A stretch of 64,000 bases of DNA, taken from Odontesthes bonariensis. Taxonomy: Eukaryota > Chordata > Actinopteri > Atheriniformes > Atherinopsidae. The position numbers and the translations under genes were made by a program. This document shows positions 12,110 through 25,815 of the stretch, in pieces. The notes beneath the pieces were generated by a model, which had not been told where the DNA came from, did not search any database, and saw nothing but the letters and a program-made list of their open reading frames with translations. The number at the start of each line of letters is the position of its first letter. Positions within the stretch are counted from its first letter, which is position 1. The DNA is taken from the NCBI RefSeq assembly GCF_027942865.1, contig NC_134510.1:15776743-15840742 (forward strand), read 5' to 3'.

Positions 12110-13089
12110 TTTCAATGGAACTATTTGAAGATGTTTATTTGGTCTATTTGTCAAATTATATTATAAATGCATGAGCCAATTTTAAGCTCAAGACTTGAAA
12201 TTCACAAATCATACTTAGTCTTTACACTATATGGGGAAAACGAACCTTGTGGAAAAGGTGGCGTGGCTCAGGTGTGATGAGGTTTCATTGACAACAAAAT
12301 AAGACTGCTTGACTCAGTTTAAACAAGAAAGACAAAGTTTTTTAATGTGGTTTTTCAGAAAGAACAGTGGCAGCGCCAGCACTGCCTGTCATGCACAGAT
12401 TTACACACAAACACACACGCAGTCAAACCTAACAGATATATTGCAAATGAAAATTGACTTTGCTTTCCTGCTTCAGTTTTAGTAGAGAAAAATATCTAAA
12501 TATTTAGATAATAGAAAACATGAAAAAGATCTAAAATAATAACTTGACTTTTTCTCCAAATAGGAGTAGTACTGAGTACTCCAAACAGGCATGTAGGTGT
12601 GTCATTTACAAAAGCAGAGGTGACGTTAACGGTTGAGGTCCCTTCCTCTATAAACAGCAAACATCACAGATAACAACAGCAAGTTGTTTGTAGTGCAACT
12701 CAGAGGGTTTTTTATTTTCAACCTGCTTTTATTTCCTGCTGTAGTTTTCAAATGGAGTTAGCATCAAAACCAAACCTCTTGTAGGAGATCAAATAGGCTG
12801 ATTTGATCCCTATGATGTTACAGTGTCTTTACTATAAAAGAATGGCTTTAACATGAGAACAAAGGCACACTTAAACATAGATGTACAACGTATACTTAAC
12901 AGAAATATTGTAAACACACACCAAAAGAAGAAATATATTGAAAAATATCGCTCTTCAACATTATATAAAATTAAATAAAAAGTGTTTAGTTTCTGAATGT
13001 GCTTACAGTGGCTGCAGACTTTTCATCCAACACATTGGGTGAACTTTGAGTCATAATGCTCTCCATAATCAAAGCAGGGCACGGACGGC

Positions 13090-13266
13090 TTAAAGCTTGA
13101 TATGCCAGCTACTTTCTGGGCTTAGCATGGAGGTGCTGATAAATAGGCAGTAGTTCAACATAAAGCAGGAACCTGATTTACAGGATTCATGCAGCCACTT
13201 GTCTCTACCAGATACAGTTCGGCCAAGCAGAAAGACCAGTGTGAGAACTAGTCCGATAGACCTCAT
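13090..13266 (-). CDS. possible small secreted peptide, left copy
   Basis: A 58-codon open frame begins with a convincing signal-peptide-like stretch, MRSIGLVLTLVFLLGRTVSG, with predicted cleavage near VSG/RD. A short cysteine-bearing tail follows. It sits about 130 bp beyond the polyadenylation signal of the TLDc gene and on the same strand. It could be an extended 3' UTR, a small gene or chance. The right arm has the same frame with one substitution (Met for Leu). Because the arms are nearly identical overall, that is weak evidence of selection. Not recognised as a known family. Confidence 0.25.
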   Translation of the reverse strand: MRSIGLVLTLVFLLGRTVSGRDKWLHESCKSGSCFMLNYCLFISTSMLSPESSWHIKL

Positions 13267-13392
13267 GCTGCACGTTGGCTACGGGAGCCGATTGCAGAGA
13301 TGATGGCAAACGCTCCCTCAGGATAAAGCAGGAGCTAAGCCAAACGTCTTCCTCGAAGTCTTGAAGTTTTCCAGACAGGACAGCTTAGTTTT

Positions 13393-13398
13393 TTTATT
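13393..13398 (-). terminator. polyadenylation signal of left TLDc gene
   Basis: AATAAA on the minus strand, 18 bases after the stop codon at 13418-13416. The same hexamer is in the right arm. Confidence 0.6.
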
Positions 13399-13415
13399 AT
13401 TTCAAATGTTCCCAT

Positions 13416-16393
13416 TCAGTTCTGCACAGTCCAGACTTCAATGTCTTCAATAATAAAGTCTTCATGTGTGGACAGAGGTGCATTTTGAAAGGTAGGGCAG
13501 GAAAAGCTTGAACCACGGTACAGATCAGCATCCAGCCACAGAGCGAAGCCACCCCTAACAAAAAGTAAAACATTGCAATTTATAATATAATATAGAAAAA
13601 GTTGTTATCTCTAAACTCAGATAAATCCCAGAATACTATTTACAGTCATTTATGGTCTTATTATTATTACTTTATGACAAATTACATTTTTCTATGTTTC
13701 TATGTTTTACAGAAAAGATCAGTGAGCACATAACTTACCGTCCTCCACCAATCTGCAGAGATTCTAAGTTGCCGCTCACAAAGTATGAGTTCTCCCCACT
13801 CCACCTGTATTGCTGCAGAAAATTCAAAGATAAAACATAAGAAACTAATATTCAAGCATTGTGGACAACTTGCTCTCAAACCCGATGATGGATACAGTCT
13901 AATAACCATAGTGTAGGTAACAAAAATGATTCCACTCTTACCTGGAAGTCAGGGTTGAAGCTGAACAGGAAGGTCTCCCCGGTACCATAGCAGTATTTAC
14001 TGACTCTGAATGGATCAGACGAAAAAGCCCCAAACACCTGAAAATAAATACACAGCATTTTGTTAATCAAGATTTCAGTTTGACGGCACTTGTACTGAAA
14101 AGTCTTTGGGATTTTGGGAACCAAGATGCAAACCTTTTTGTGCATGTCTTTGATGACCAGCAGCACAGGGCTGTCCAGATCAGCCATATTTCTGTAGAGA
14201 GTCTTCAGGCTGCTCCCATGGATGGCTGTGCTGTAGACCAGATGCCACGGATAACCTTGGGTCCTTGGTGGCATGTGAGCAGCGAGCTATTGGAAAAGAA
14301 GTTGTTGATTAAATGATGTCCTTGGAGATCTGATGATGCCCTCTCAAGCTTATATAACTCGTATAACTTACTCTCTGCAGGTGGCCGTCATCTAACAGCT
14401 GGCTCTGGCTGCTCAGCTCAGGGAGAGCATCATCAACCTCCTGATACTCTTGCTCCTCCGGCTCAGAGTCTTCTGAACTGCAGAGACTGAGGCGACGCTT
14501 GGAGTCCTTCACTGTGATAATCTGCAACAGAGAACAAGATGAAACAAGTTGGTGAGAAAACAAATATGATTTAACTTTTTTTTTCTCATATAGTTCCATT
14601 CTTGCTTTTCAGAATGTTCCTCTCCTTTAGGATCATGTGGATTTACAGACAGTGCTCATATAGCTCCAGATTTATATTTAGATTTGATAGTAAGATGCTA
14701 TTTTAACCCAGTCCCACAAGCAAACTGACAGTTATGTTGCTGGATTATAAGCAGGAAGCATCTATGAATGGATCGTGACAAACAATTTTACAATCAAAGA
14801 ACAGCAAATTTTGCTTTACAAATGGGAACCTTCTGGTAAATTATCAGCATCTATAGCAATCTCACCTCAACATAGGGCTCCACACAGTTGCTGGCAAAAT
14901 AAAGCACCTTAATATTTTCTGACATGAACTTCATAGCTCCTGATTTCTCTGTCAAGTTCTGCACTCTGCTGTACCACATGTCTGCTCTCTAAAGGCAGCC
15001 TCTCACTTATATACGCTATGGGTTTTTTTCACTTTCATTGGTTGGAAGCTTGAACGGATGTCGGCTCATTGGTTAGCTCTGTTTCTTTCTTCCGTTACAG
15101 GAAAGTGAAACTTGGTTCTGGCACACAGAGGGGAGCAGAAAAAGGATGTCCATATATAGGCAGTGGGATTTCCCATAATCTCAGGGATAACTGCCAGCAT
15201 CTCTGCTTCCGTGATTGCTGTAAGTGAGCAGTGACTGCCTCTTCTCAAAAAAGTGTTTAAACAGCAGAGAGCTCACACACTTGAACACAAAAACCATACA
15301 AGGATTTTTGTCCTATATTAGGTAATTTATTTGTGTTTGAGCAAAACTAACCTCCCAGTCTTTAGCTGTTTTGGGGTTGTTCACAGATTTGCTGAGGAGC
15401 TTGTTGATCACAGCCATGTCTTTGTCTACAACCAGATAACTGTTCTGATGTTTCTCTCTGATGAGGTAGCGCGACTGGCTGCACTTGTTGTTGCCTTTAG
15501 TGTAGATATCTGGTGACCATTGCACAAAGAAGGTGTAGAGGTGTTCAGCCCTGTATGGACAGAGGGAAAATGTACATGTTATTACTAATAAATAAGCATC
15601 ATATATTCTATTTTTGTTGGTAAAGTTGGGGTGATTATTCATGTGTTCTGCCTTAGCTTAACTCAATAGCATTTTAATATAAAAGCAAAACACTTTAAAA
15701 CTGCAGAAAAATGATGACATAAAAAGATCATTGATTACGTCATAAAACCATTCAAGTAGAACTTATTTTCATTTTTCATGGGATTGAAAAAAACAACTGA
15801 CAGTTGAACAAATCTCCTCTAAAACATATTCAGATATGTCGGGGCATGAATAACTAGAAAGGGAAACATACTTTCAATGTATTTAGCATTAGTCATGCAG
15901 TACTGTCGCCATCCATGAACAAAGGTGAGAATTAGAAACTCCTCTTTAGAGTCTTTCATGTTCCAGTGCAGGTTTTAGGCTTTTCCATAAGAAACAGCTC
16001 TCTGTTAATTAAGTGCTGTTATCAAATTCCTCTTTTTCTCCTTCCCCTCGTCTCTCTCTCTATATCTGTCACATTAGCATGAGCTCAAACTCTCTGGCCT
16101 CCACAGCTCCATTGCAACATTTTGTCCGTGATAAGACAGAAACAACTGCCTTTCCTTCCTTTGCACACATGACAGAATGACAGCACCCAATACTTCTGCA
16201 TTTAAAATCCTGTCCAAGTTAGTGGAAAATGATCCTGTATGCACAAATTGTTTGCTTGGATTAAGTGAAGCATGCAGATCAAATTGCTGCTTAAACTTCA
16301 GAGAACAGCACAATGTTTAGGAAACAGCATCATATTGTTCACAGCTTTGTCAAAAACTTGTTCTTACTCTCCAACACTGTAGACAACTCCCAT
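13416..16393 (-). CDS. ncoa7: NCOA7-like TLDc-domain protein, left copy
   Basis: Coding exons on minus: long form 16393-16368, 15550-15352, then shared 14521-14372, 14286-14134, 14037-13942, 13812-13739 and 13554-13416 (278 aa). The short form replaces the first two exons with 14934-14866 (226 aa). All junctions are GT/AG and in phase. Exons 4-7 form a complete TLDc domain, with GYPWHLVYST, SLKTLYR, SPVLLVIKD, YGTGETFLF, RWSGENSYF, LWLDADLY and the IEDIEVW end. Exon 3 has IITVKDSKRR and an acidic linker; exon 2 has the YTFFVQWSPD block that precedes TLDc in full-length NCOA7. The LysM and GRAM parts of full NCOA7 are absent. Family knowledge: TLDc proteins bind the V-ATPase, and short NCOA7 is interferon-induced and restricts endosomal virus entry. 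Protein identical to the right copy; two synonymous changes seen (14174 region Ala codon; Ser codon 13788-13786). Confidence 0.92.
15000..15115 (-). promoter_or_regulatory. internal ISRE/CCAAT/TATA promoter, left copy
   Basis: Read on the minus strand, upstream to downstream: a full interferon-stimulated response element AGTTTCACTTTCC at 15112-15100, two CCAAT boxes (about 15072 and 15041), a second ISRE half-pair GAAAGTGAAA at 15036-15027, and TATATAA at 15013-15007. The short-form ATG is about 75 bp downstream at 14934. An in-frame upstream ATG (14979) lies too close to the expected start site to be favoured. Confidence 0.85.
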
Positions 16394-16504
16394 GACTGGC
16401 TGAAGATGAAGGCGTTGATGGTGAACTGTGAAGATGAAACACAAGTTGACAGCTTCAAGGCTCAGTGCTGAAGAAACATTTCCACTCTGAGTCTGCCATC
16501 CCTG

Positions 16505-16560
16505 CGTTTTTATAGGAGCGGATCAATTGCTGAGATAAGCCCCTTTGACCATTGACCCTC
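16505..16560 (-). promoter_or_regulatory. outer TATA promoter, left copy
   Basis: TATAAAA at 16514-16508 lies about 120 bp before the long-form ATG (16393). A direct repeat GGGTCA-A-TGGTCA (DR1-like nuclear-receptor or HNF4-type site) is at 16558-16546. No ISRE was seen here, so the two promoters probably respond to different signals. Confidence 0.5.
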
Positions 16561-16869
16561 CTTTTCTCAGTTTAAAGCTCCACACTGCACTGCGCATATT
16601 CTCGCAAAGATTTCACAACGGCGTTTGAAAGCCAAAGCTGGTGATATATTAACTTGACCTCTTCGGGGTCCCTGTCCTAAAGTTGGACAGGAGTTCAGCA
16701 GTTACTGTGTCACAGTGAGATTCGGTGGCAGAAAAAAGGTGACTGAACAGAAAGATAAAGGCCCGGATTTATGTCAGTCAGGTTAACTATCTGTGTGTGC
16801 CTTGCTGCCTCTTTGGATGTCTCGTCCATTTTATCATCTCATGAGTAGTGTGGAGTATAGAGGTTTACA

Positions 16870-17690
16870 AGGTCTAGCACTTACCCTGTACTTCACTACT
16901 CCTTCTACTGCACTTTATCTTTCTGTACTTTCCTCTATGCCTGCACTTTATCTCCACACTGTCACCCCTGACAGAGTCTGACTAGTGGTAGCTTCTATGT
17001 AGCTTATTGCTAGCTTTGATGTTAGCTGGAATGTTATATCCTCATTTGCAAGTGGCTTTGGATAAAAGCGTCTGCTAAATGCATAAACATAAACATAAAT
17101 GATACTTGATTGGAGTATTGTATTTTGCAACAGCAACTTAAAATCCAGTGATAAATACTGCACTTCTTAGCTCCCTTGATGACCTTAAACTTATTGATTT
17201 AAAAAAATCAGTCTTGGGCATTTAAAATACTTTTTTTTTTAACATAATGGATGTTAATGTAAATGCATAGAGAGAGTAGGACAAAGTAGTTGGTGCTGCT
17301 TGCGTGAAATTTATTCATGTAAAATGCCTAAATATGACATTGAAAGGGACCTTTCCGACTAATGATTCTGTGCAGTTTTGATACTGATACTAGGCGTCAT
17401 GCTGTGGATCATGCATACAGCATGACGCCTAAGTTAAGTCCTGATTGTACAAAAAAGATGTAACGTGTTAACTGATCATTTTTAGAAGTTGAGAATTTTC
17501 ACTTTTCTCTGTGACGACACCTTTAAGTTTTTTTAAGCTTTTTCTCTTAAGTCTGCCTTGAACATTGTAAACAATCTCACAACAGCTTGTTTTCCTAACT
17601 TAAAAGTAAAAGAAAGTTTATCACAGCAGGACGACGCATGCTTAATGGACTGATTATGGTGTCTGGTAAATGTATTCTAAGAGCAAGACT
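16870..17690. mobile_element. left-arm-specific inserted sequence with fish repeat
   Basis: This block has no counterpart in the right arm, which carries an unrelated shorter stretch at about 42,300-42,505. It includes the phrase ggataaaagcgtctgctaaa (17062-17081), the well-known 3' end of several fish retroposons, and a 15-bp perfect hairpin at 17391-17431. It is probably more than one insertion event. Confidence 0.6.
17391..17431. repeat. 15-bp perfect hairpin
   Basis: TAGGCGTCATGCTGT (17391-17405) is matched by its exact reverse complement at 17417-17431, with an 11-base loop. Confidence 0.8.
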
Positions 17691-20600
17691 ATCTGGTTAC
17701 GCGACATCAATAATTTTTGGGTTGATCATTCTTTGGCAGATCAAAATCATTGCATTTGCCCTTTTGAGAACACACAACGACCCAAACTAACTCAGTGATC
17801 TACCTGCCTGCATCTTTTGAGACGTTATTTGAACAGTCTCTATCCTGTCAGTATTACTGTAATCTCAAGCTTGATATCATGATTTAATCAGAACAGTAAA
17901 CCTTGATTACAGTGTTGTTTACAGTTGTAAAGAATCAATGTTCAATATTAGCCATTCAGACTTGATCAGTTTCCAGTGTTGGCTGTTATCGCCACTGTAA
18001 TACTCAAACACATTCACAGTGATGTTTGAGTTTTTCTAATTGTGCTCAACAAGTCAGAGTACCGACAAATAAACAGATTTAGCATTACAATAGCTTCAAA
18101 TGATCTGAGCACACACTGATCTGTTTAATCAGTTATCCTATCTGTGAGAGTTTGGATCTTTCTACCACCTTCTTTCCTTCCACAGATAATAATTTTGAGT
18201 CCTTTTGAATGAATCAATAAAAAACTGTAAAGTACAGATAATGTGTTAGAGCCACAGTGCCAGGGCTGTATTCAGACTTATGATAATGGTACCAGTGCAC
18301 AAGCACACTGTTGTGGATCTTCCTATATCAGGCCAGTGGTCAACAATAAAAACGATCTGGGGTCAACAATCAGGCTTAATGTTCTTACTCAAGAGAAAGA
18401 GGACGGAGAGGATCAATTTGAGACAGTGTCTATTCCGTCATAGAGACGCGATCAATAGATACACACACTAACAACCACATATGCAAATTTACAGATTATA
18501 CAGATGTAAATTCATGCAAACATAAGCAGACGTGAGCGCTCTCATATATGCACAAACATGTGAGTCCAAACGTGCACATGAGCATGTTTATTATTATTTT
18601 TTGTACTCACTAGGCTCATATTATGACTGCTGATGACATGTTATGATGTTTACAGTTCTGTCCAGCTGCTCAGACAATCTTTTAGCAGTAGCTTGAGTTT
18701 GTCCAGTTCATTGTATTAGTGGGAAGAATGCAGACTTCCCCTGAAAATACACATTACTTTTAGAGAAAGTCACTTTCATTCTTGTGAGAATGAACAGCTC
18801 ATATACTCTATCCAATTTTCCCCTTGAACTCAGCGATCGTGACTTTGAGAACAAACATTTATGCAAATATAATAAGTCCAGGATTTGGACGCTTAATATA
18901 ATAAAATCACTAAAATACAGTATTGATGATAGTTTTTAAAACATAGCAGGTGATAGAGGAATTTACCAAAAATAGTTGGGAATAGTTGGTTCGTCATAGC
19001 AATACACTTCTTGTTTGCTGCCAAAAGAACCAGTTTCTTCAGCTTTCATATACGAAAGCTAGAATATAATGAGTCATGCGGTCTTTCCAGTGAAATTCTT
19101 GCACTGTAATTGAAAACAGATGCTCTGCAGCCGTACGAGCACAGCGGGCCTTCGTCATTTCCTTGGCATTGGGGTAGAGAGACGCTTGTGTTTTAGCTCT
19201 CCTCCAATTCCAGTAAACCCTCTCTGCCCCTCGCATGCTCGCTGTGGCAAACGCTGGGAATACTTCTGTCGATGTTTTATTTTTGTTTGTTTTATTTTTA
19301 ATCGATCTGCAAAAGTTTCAAACAAATTTGTTTCACTTTGTCTTTATAGGGTATTGTGTGTAGAATTTTGGATTAAAAGATGAATTTAATCGATTTGGGA
19401 ATAAGGCTGTAACATATTGTGGAAAAAGTGGAGCGCTGTGAATACTTTCACTGTATGAGAAAGGTCATTGTGGGGCAGCCTGTCTCTCCCACACACACAC
19501 GCACAAGACAAAAACCCTCTAAAGGGTGAAATATTTTACTTTTTTCACTCTTGTGATCTCTTGTATATTTTTGGACTGGTTGATAAATCTAAATATTGAT
19601 GTCATATTGATGACATTTTTTCTCTGATGGTGAGATAAGATCAATGATGACTGAAGACAAAAATAGTCCGAGCTCTTGAGTTTTACACTGTGGGGGGGGG
19701 TCACTTGAACTTGTCGAGCTGTGCTTTGAACAGCCCTCATTAGTTTTTCCACTGTACATCACAATAAGTTAAAGAAATTGACATCAATGGCTGCTGAAGC
19801 ATCTCTATTGTAATAAGCAAAATACATTCCTGCTTCCCTCTTCGTAATGAAAGCACCCCACCAGTTCATTGGTTCAAAGCATTAGGTGTGAAGCTGCAAC
19901 AGAAAGGAAAAGTTGGGTCAACATGACCCACAACAACATAAAAAGCCCAGCTCTGATTCAGCTGAAAGGGTTGAAAAAACATTAAAAACAGATTGTAATG
20001 AATGTGCAAATTGGTACACAAAGATTGAACTCCAAGCCCAAAGCTTTCAGGTAGAAGCTATGAAGGGGTTGAGAAAGACATTTTAGCACATTTTAGAGGC
20101 AAAGAACACGAGAGAAGACACCTGTTGTACCAAATTCAAATCCAAACCCTTTTCATGTATAAGCACTGCCACAAGTTAAGTTGTAACCCAAACTACTCAT
20201 GATAAACTTCATGTGAAGGCACCACTTTAGAATGGATTGAATGCAGTGGACCTGCTACAGAGCAGAAGCAGCAGCTTGGCGCAGCTCTTCCCTGCTCAGA
20301 GGCTTGAGACTAAAACTATGTCATCACATATAAGCGCTAATAGAAAAACTGAAGACACTATTTTTTACTCTTTATAATCTTTTGAAAAAAGCTGTTTATT
20401 GTAATGTAGGACAAAATACATTCAATGAAAAAAATGTTGTATAATGCAATGGAATTCCAGTTTGTGTTTTTTAAAATTGAATACTCACATAATTTAAAAT
20501 CATTGATTGAGGAATTATGTCATGTCAGTATCTCATTCTGAAATATATTATCATGGGGCTTTGCCGTTAAGGAACCTTTTTCCAAACCGAGTACAATTTT

Positions 20601-20800
20601 ATTGTAATGAATAAACCCTTTTCACACCAGAGGTTGTCAGACAAATGACACAAAAAACTGACATTTTCAGTTCCAGTTTTAATCAATAAAAATAAAATGA
20701 AACAATGACAGATAAAATAACAGGAACAAAAAAGTTGCAGAGAAACAACAAGTCAGCACCTACATTTATCACACCTTACAATCTGTGAAGATTAGAATCA
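17691..20800. other. left-arm non-coding DNA
   Basis: No supported gene. At about 19,240-19,450 there is a Tc1-like 3' remnant (listed separately). A poly-G run is at 19692-19700. Short open frames here are mirrored in the right arm and look incidental. Confidence 0.5.
19260..19460. mobile_element. Tc1-like terminal remnant shared by both arms
   Basis: The minus strand carries the phrase 'acacacaataccctataaag' followed by 'acaaagtgaaacaaa', and 'gaatactttcac' at the edge. This is the terminal region of a widespread fish Tc1-like element. The same remnant is at 40,490-40,700 in the right arm, so it was present before the duplication. Confidence 0.6.
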
Positions 20801-20807
20801 GGGTGCC

Positions 20808-20974
20808 CTCTTTCTCCTGGCAGCGCACCCCAAGGAGCGCATGGCCAAGGTCACCTGTCTCCCCTGTCTGTTTTCCATGTTTGTCTGTCCGGATGGGTGT
20901 ACTGGACCTGTAATTTCGTTATGCTGTAAGGTGTAATGACAATAAATTCATCATTCATTCATTCATTCATTGCA
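20808..20974 (+). mobile_element. LINE/SINE 3' tail, left-arm-specific
   Basis: The block ends with 'gtgtactggacctgtaattt', 'aatgacaataaa' and an ATTC/CATT tetranucleotide tail (20948-20970). That is the ending of a fish retroposon 3' UTR. The right arm lacks it at the corresponding site (about 39,145), which accounts for the 158-bp offset. Confidence 0.65.
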
Positions 20975-23900
20975 TGCCATTCGATCATATTTAAGAAGTG
21001 ACAGGTTGAACCTGTCTTATTTGAACACATTGACCTCGAGGGTCTGATGCACTTGTTGTCACTGAAGTGTGTGGTCTTTTGGGCTTTCAGCTAAAAGGTT
21101 GTGAATGCTTATGACTGAGGCAAAGAACCTAAATATATTTCAAATGAGAAGAAAATCATCACCATTATATGTCCCTCGCATGGTACAAATGTCAAACAAA
21201 TGCCAGTTTGTGCAGCTGTGGCGGTTCCATCAAATTCAGCCGAGCAGAGTGTTTTACAGAAAAAGAAGCCTGTTTCAGGATTTCACAGGATCTGCAGTAA
21301 AACTTTTGTAGCTTCTGGTGTCAAAGGGCATGTGTCTATCTAATCAAATAGATTGCACAAATTTGACATGCGTGAGGAGGCCCGGGTGGAAAAATCCATT
21401 GCTCTCCAAACAGATTATTGGAGCACAACTACAGTCTGCAAATAAGTATATCAGCAACAACCAGGCCTTTGAGAGCCAAATACTCTGATCAGATAAATGG
21501 AAGACAAAAGTTTGGCAAAGACTAAAGAAAACTTCTCAAGAGAAGAACTTCAGACCAAATGGGAGTTGCTGTGCTGCCTGCAGTTTCATGTCATTGATTA
21601 AGTAAATAATTCTGCATCATAGAGTGCTTAAAAAACCATGAGAGCACATATCTGTAAAAGTTATGATTTTCAACTATAGGTGGACCTTTCAGCAGGATAA
21701 TGATGCTTAGAATATGGACATATCTGCAAATGGATTACTCAAAAAACAATATATATGGGGTGATAGAGTGGACTGGTTGGTACTGTTAAAAGCAAAGGCG
21801 CAATGGAGAGAAATATTTACAAGTTGGTCCCAGTATAGCCTGTTCATTCTGAACTGTTTTACAGCGCACATATCAAATCCAAATAACTTTACAATGCTTG
21901 AGAATGGCCTCAACTTGAAGTGCACATTACTCATTGCTTGCTATCAAGATAACTGTATTAACCAACAACAGTCTATATGAAAAGGACAAATACAGAGGAT
22001 TTAAACTTTTGAATTCTTCATTACAAAAGGAAACTTTTCCTAAAATGTGTACGATATCAGCCTCAGCAGAGCAACATCAGGTCACATGAATAGTTTTAAA
22101 AGTCCGATTATATATCTTATTACATAAAAATTATATTGATATATAAATTTAAAATATATATTAATAATGGTCATAATAAAGCACAATTTATGGGATTAGC
22201 CTCAAGCCTCAACCATTAATTGAATTTTGCTGGGACTTTGATTTTCAGCTATCCAAAGGTCCATCTGGGATTGCTGCTGAAAGTCCCAACATGTGAACGC
22301 TGGAGATGTTCTCCTCCCACACAAACAGTTGTGTGTCTTTGTGAGTCGCAGGGAATCTTCTGCTTATATTATTTTCCATTTATTAGTGTGAATGCATCAA
22401 GTCCAACTGATTGTGTAAGCATACACAGATGCAAGTCACCGCATCCATATCTAAATGATAGCACAAAAGGACTAAAGATTTCACACACAGGTTACAGGTG
22501 AAAGTGTGTCAGCATGGGTGTCCTGCTGTTTGAATTTATCCAGTGCACCTGTTTTGGATTAATTCATTCTTTCCCCAATGAAATATTGGTGATTTATGAG
22601 TAATCCATAGTGCTTCAATAAAAAGAATCCTCATTATAAGTAAAAAATGTTGATTTCCAAATATTTTTTCTCCTTTTAAGACTATAAAGAGGTTTTAAAG
22701 TCCTCCTTAAGAGTGACAATTCATATAACTTACAGATCTAAATATAAACAAATTATGTGCAAATGAGTGCTTCAGTTGTTTCTTCACCGTGTTTGGTCCA
22801 AAGCCCTTCCCTTTCTGTTTGTGCAGTTAAAGAGTTTTTCCCACTGGCTTGCTGGAAGATTGTGCACAGGCAGATTAATCCCACTGCTGCAGCAAATGTC
22901 AGAGTCCAAAAGCTGGTTTGTGCTGGATCAATCACTGCTGGTCTGGCAGTTAAGGACCAGAAACTGCAATATATCAATACAAGTAGATCTTTTGCATCCA
23001 GTACATTCTATAGCTGGGGATTGTAAACCCACATAATATTTTTTGTGACATCAGTATTCTCTCCATGTCTTGCTGTCAATTTCTCCTCTTTTGCCAAGTT
23101 GCAGCAGTTTATCCTCCCGTCCTCTCCTCGGGATAGACTGCCAATGCAGCACCTTTAACAAACTAAAATGATCGACTTTAAAAGCCATTTAGTGACACAT
23201 TGATGTAATGAGTGTACAACAGTAAAAGACACTTTTAGACGTCATGACAGCATAAGAGCTCAGTCAGGGTTAATCAGTGATGTCCCAGAGAGAGTAAGCT
23301 TTTTGTTGACCCACATATTGAACCGCACACATTTCTGTGCAAAGAGTTTAAAAAAAATCCTGAGAGTGATCTTTCAAACAGGGTGACAAGAAACCGAAAT
23401 GTGGCTTCCTCTGCCACTGGGGCTCCGCAACAAAGGAAACTCTCATGAGTGTAAGATAAAAGGAGAGTTTGTTATGTGCGTCATTTCTTTTTATTCAGCT
23501 CTTTAAAAAAGTCCTTCCATTGAATTCAACTGAAACTTGTTGCAGTCAATATAATTGAGAAAAAAAGTGACCCACAGCAGATGTCACTTCGTTTAGCTCA
23601 AAGTGAATGTTGTCTACACAAAGTCTTTAAGGCAAATCATCTACTTATATATATGCTTATGATCAATAATATAGTTTCTTTTTAATGAACTAAAATCACC
23701 CAGAAGCTCCTTAATAACTTTTGCATTTTGTCACCTTTGGTCTTGCAGCCACATGCCAGTTTGTTGGTCCATCCTCCACTTTGTTCCTGACTCTCAACCA
23801 AAGAATGATTTTTTATTAAATTCAGCCACAGTTTAAAGAGTTAGTGGATAAATAAACTGCAGACATGTCCGAAAAAGAAATGAATTTCCTGCTAGTGTGA

Positions 23901-25610
23901 GCTCAAACTTCAACAAATAGCTACATGCAAATTAAAGCAAAAAGATCAACATGTTTAACATCACTTGTAGATATTAGCACGTTCAGTACATACTGTGGGT
24001 GTCTGATTCTAGCCTTTGGTTCAAGGCATCACTACAGTTTCACAGAGCAGCTACTTTCCCTCCAGACTGTTTGTGATATGCTCTCACATTATTTGGTGGC
24101 ATTGTGTGGTTTATGTTCAGGAGATAAAGGCCTGGATATGTATTATTCACTAAGACCTGAGTTCAGTGAGTTCCACTGAGAGAATAATGTCTGTCTTTTA
24201 AATGTTTAACCTTTGTTAAAAATGTCAGCATCTGGTAGTCTGCCAAAATCAACCTGGCTCTCAGCTGCCTGAACAACTTCTGCACTTTAGACCAGACTGG
24301 ACTTTACTTAAAAAAATCCAAGGTCAGCTTTTTGCCACTACTATGCTTTTTTTATGGACTGCCATTAAACTAGACGTGTCTGTCTATGAGAGAATGACCC
24401 TGGACAATGTTGCATCAGATTGGCCCAGCTACAAACATCAATAAGATATTACAGAGAGACAGTGGAATTTTTGAGTTTGATGGGTTTGTTTATTAGTCAT
24501 TTGCTTTGGAGCAGTGGAAAACTAAAATAACTGAAACCACTTTATTCTGTGTTGGTAAGTTAGAAAATAAAATGATATAACATAGTCAGCTTTTAAAAAT
24601 TATACAGACCCTCACATAGATTTAGGTATATAATGTGTGCATATGTCAGAAGAGTCTGTGGTGTTCAGCAGCACCTCTGTGACCCATTTTACTGACTCAT
24701 AGGTGAACAAGCATTGGAAATTAATCTCACTGTAGGTCGCTTTGTGTGGGAGACACATCCTGTGTGTACATGAAACATTTTAGAGTTGTAGAATTGCATT
24801 ACTCATTTATCCAGCCACAAATGTGAAATCCTATGCCAAACAAACTTCACCCTTACATGCCTTATTGCTCCACTGTTGGGGTGAAAGCCAGTGCTTTTAA
24901 GGTACAGCCAGCTCTGTTGCCCTCACATGTGTTGCACGTCCACATGGTTTCAGTTCTATCAGAGTCCACCAGCTGTGAACTTTTTCTCTTCTACACGTGA
25001 AGGTGATGCCTACCTTATAAAATGCTGTCTGGCATGTACTAACTTTATTGTGACTGTAAAATCTATAATGGTGTATGAAGTGATATCTCCACATCTTCAT
25101 CAGTACAGTCACAGTATTGCTGATTTGAGCAGAATTTTTCACACATTGTAAAGTTTAACTTCAATCAACCACCCTGCAAAAAGAGTTTTCAGCTTTAGTT
25201 CATATACAGTACTTTTCCACACGAACCTCATCTAGTTTTTCTGGTCTGGTGAGTACTTTTTTGGATATAGATAATGTGAAAATACAATTTTGTCCTTTAA
25301 GGATAAACAATTAATTATTTGTTCAGTTGTGCATCATGTTACAGATTGGCACTGAATCTTTTCAACAGAAGGTGCATGAAGGTTACTTCATTATTTACCG
25401 ACACAATTTAATTACTGAAAATTTTTAAATGAACAGAATGTTTTTTTGCTATACATCTATTAATTTCCTGTCAGTAAATTCAGGTTAAAGGAGACAAATT
25501 TCAGTTTGTCGGAATTCATCAACTTCTGAAATCTGTTGTGGAACATCTTGTTTTTGAGATGTTATTGTTCATCCTGTATAATTGACAGTGTATGAAATTA
25601 CTCTAAATAG
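20975..25610. other. left-arm non-coding DNA
   Basis: No recognisable gene. Open frames at 22220-22501, 22757-23036 and 23925-24179 are present in both arms but overlap each other and lack domains. I treat them as chance. Confidence 0.5.
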
Positions 25611-25629
25611 TGTACACTGAAATCACGGA

Positions 25630-25815
25630 GGTTTTCCAGCCACGTTACATTAGGAGGAGGCCAAGGGGCACACCCAGGACTCACTGGAGGGATTATATAT
25701 CCCTTCTGGCCTGGGAACACCTCGGGATCACCCAGGAGGAGCTGGAGAGTGGATATCTGGGTTTCTCTCCTGGACCTATTGCCTTCACGACCTGATCTCG
25801 GATAAACTGATGAAA
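25630..25815 (+). mobile_element. LINE fragment, left-arm-specific
   Basis: The plus-strand frame reads RRRPRGTPRTHWRDYISLLA, then WEHLGITQEELE. This is the C-terminal end of the same LINE family as at 7,825-8,502. The right arm runs straight through this point (about 33,690), so the fragment arrived after duplication. Confidence 0.8.

Noticed and set aside
22757-23036. Overlapping 89-codon frames, repeated in the right arm
   Set aside because: Three frames overlap on both strands. Their conservation only reflects the near-identity of the arms.
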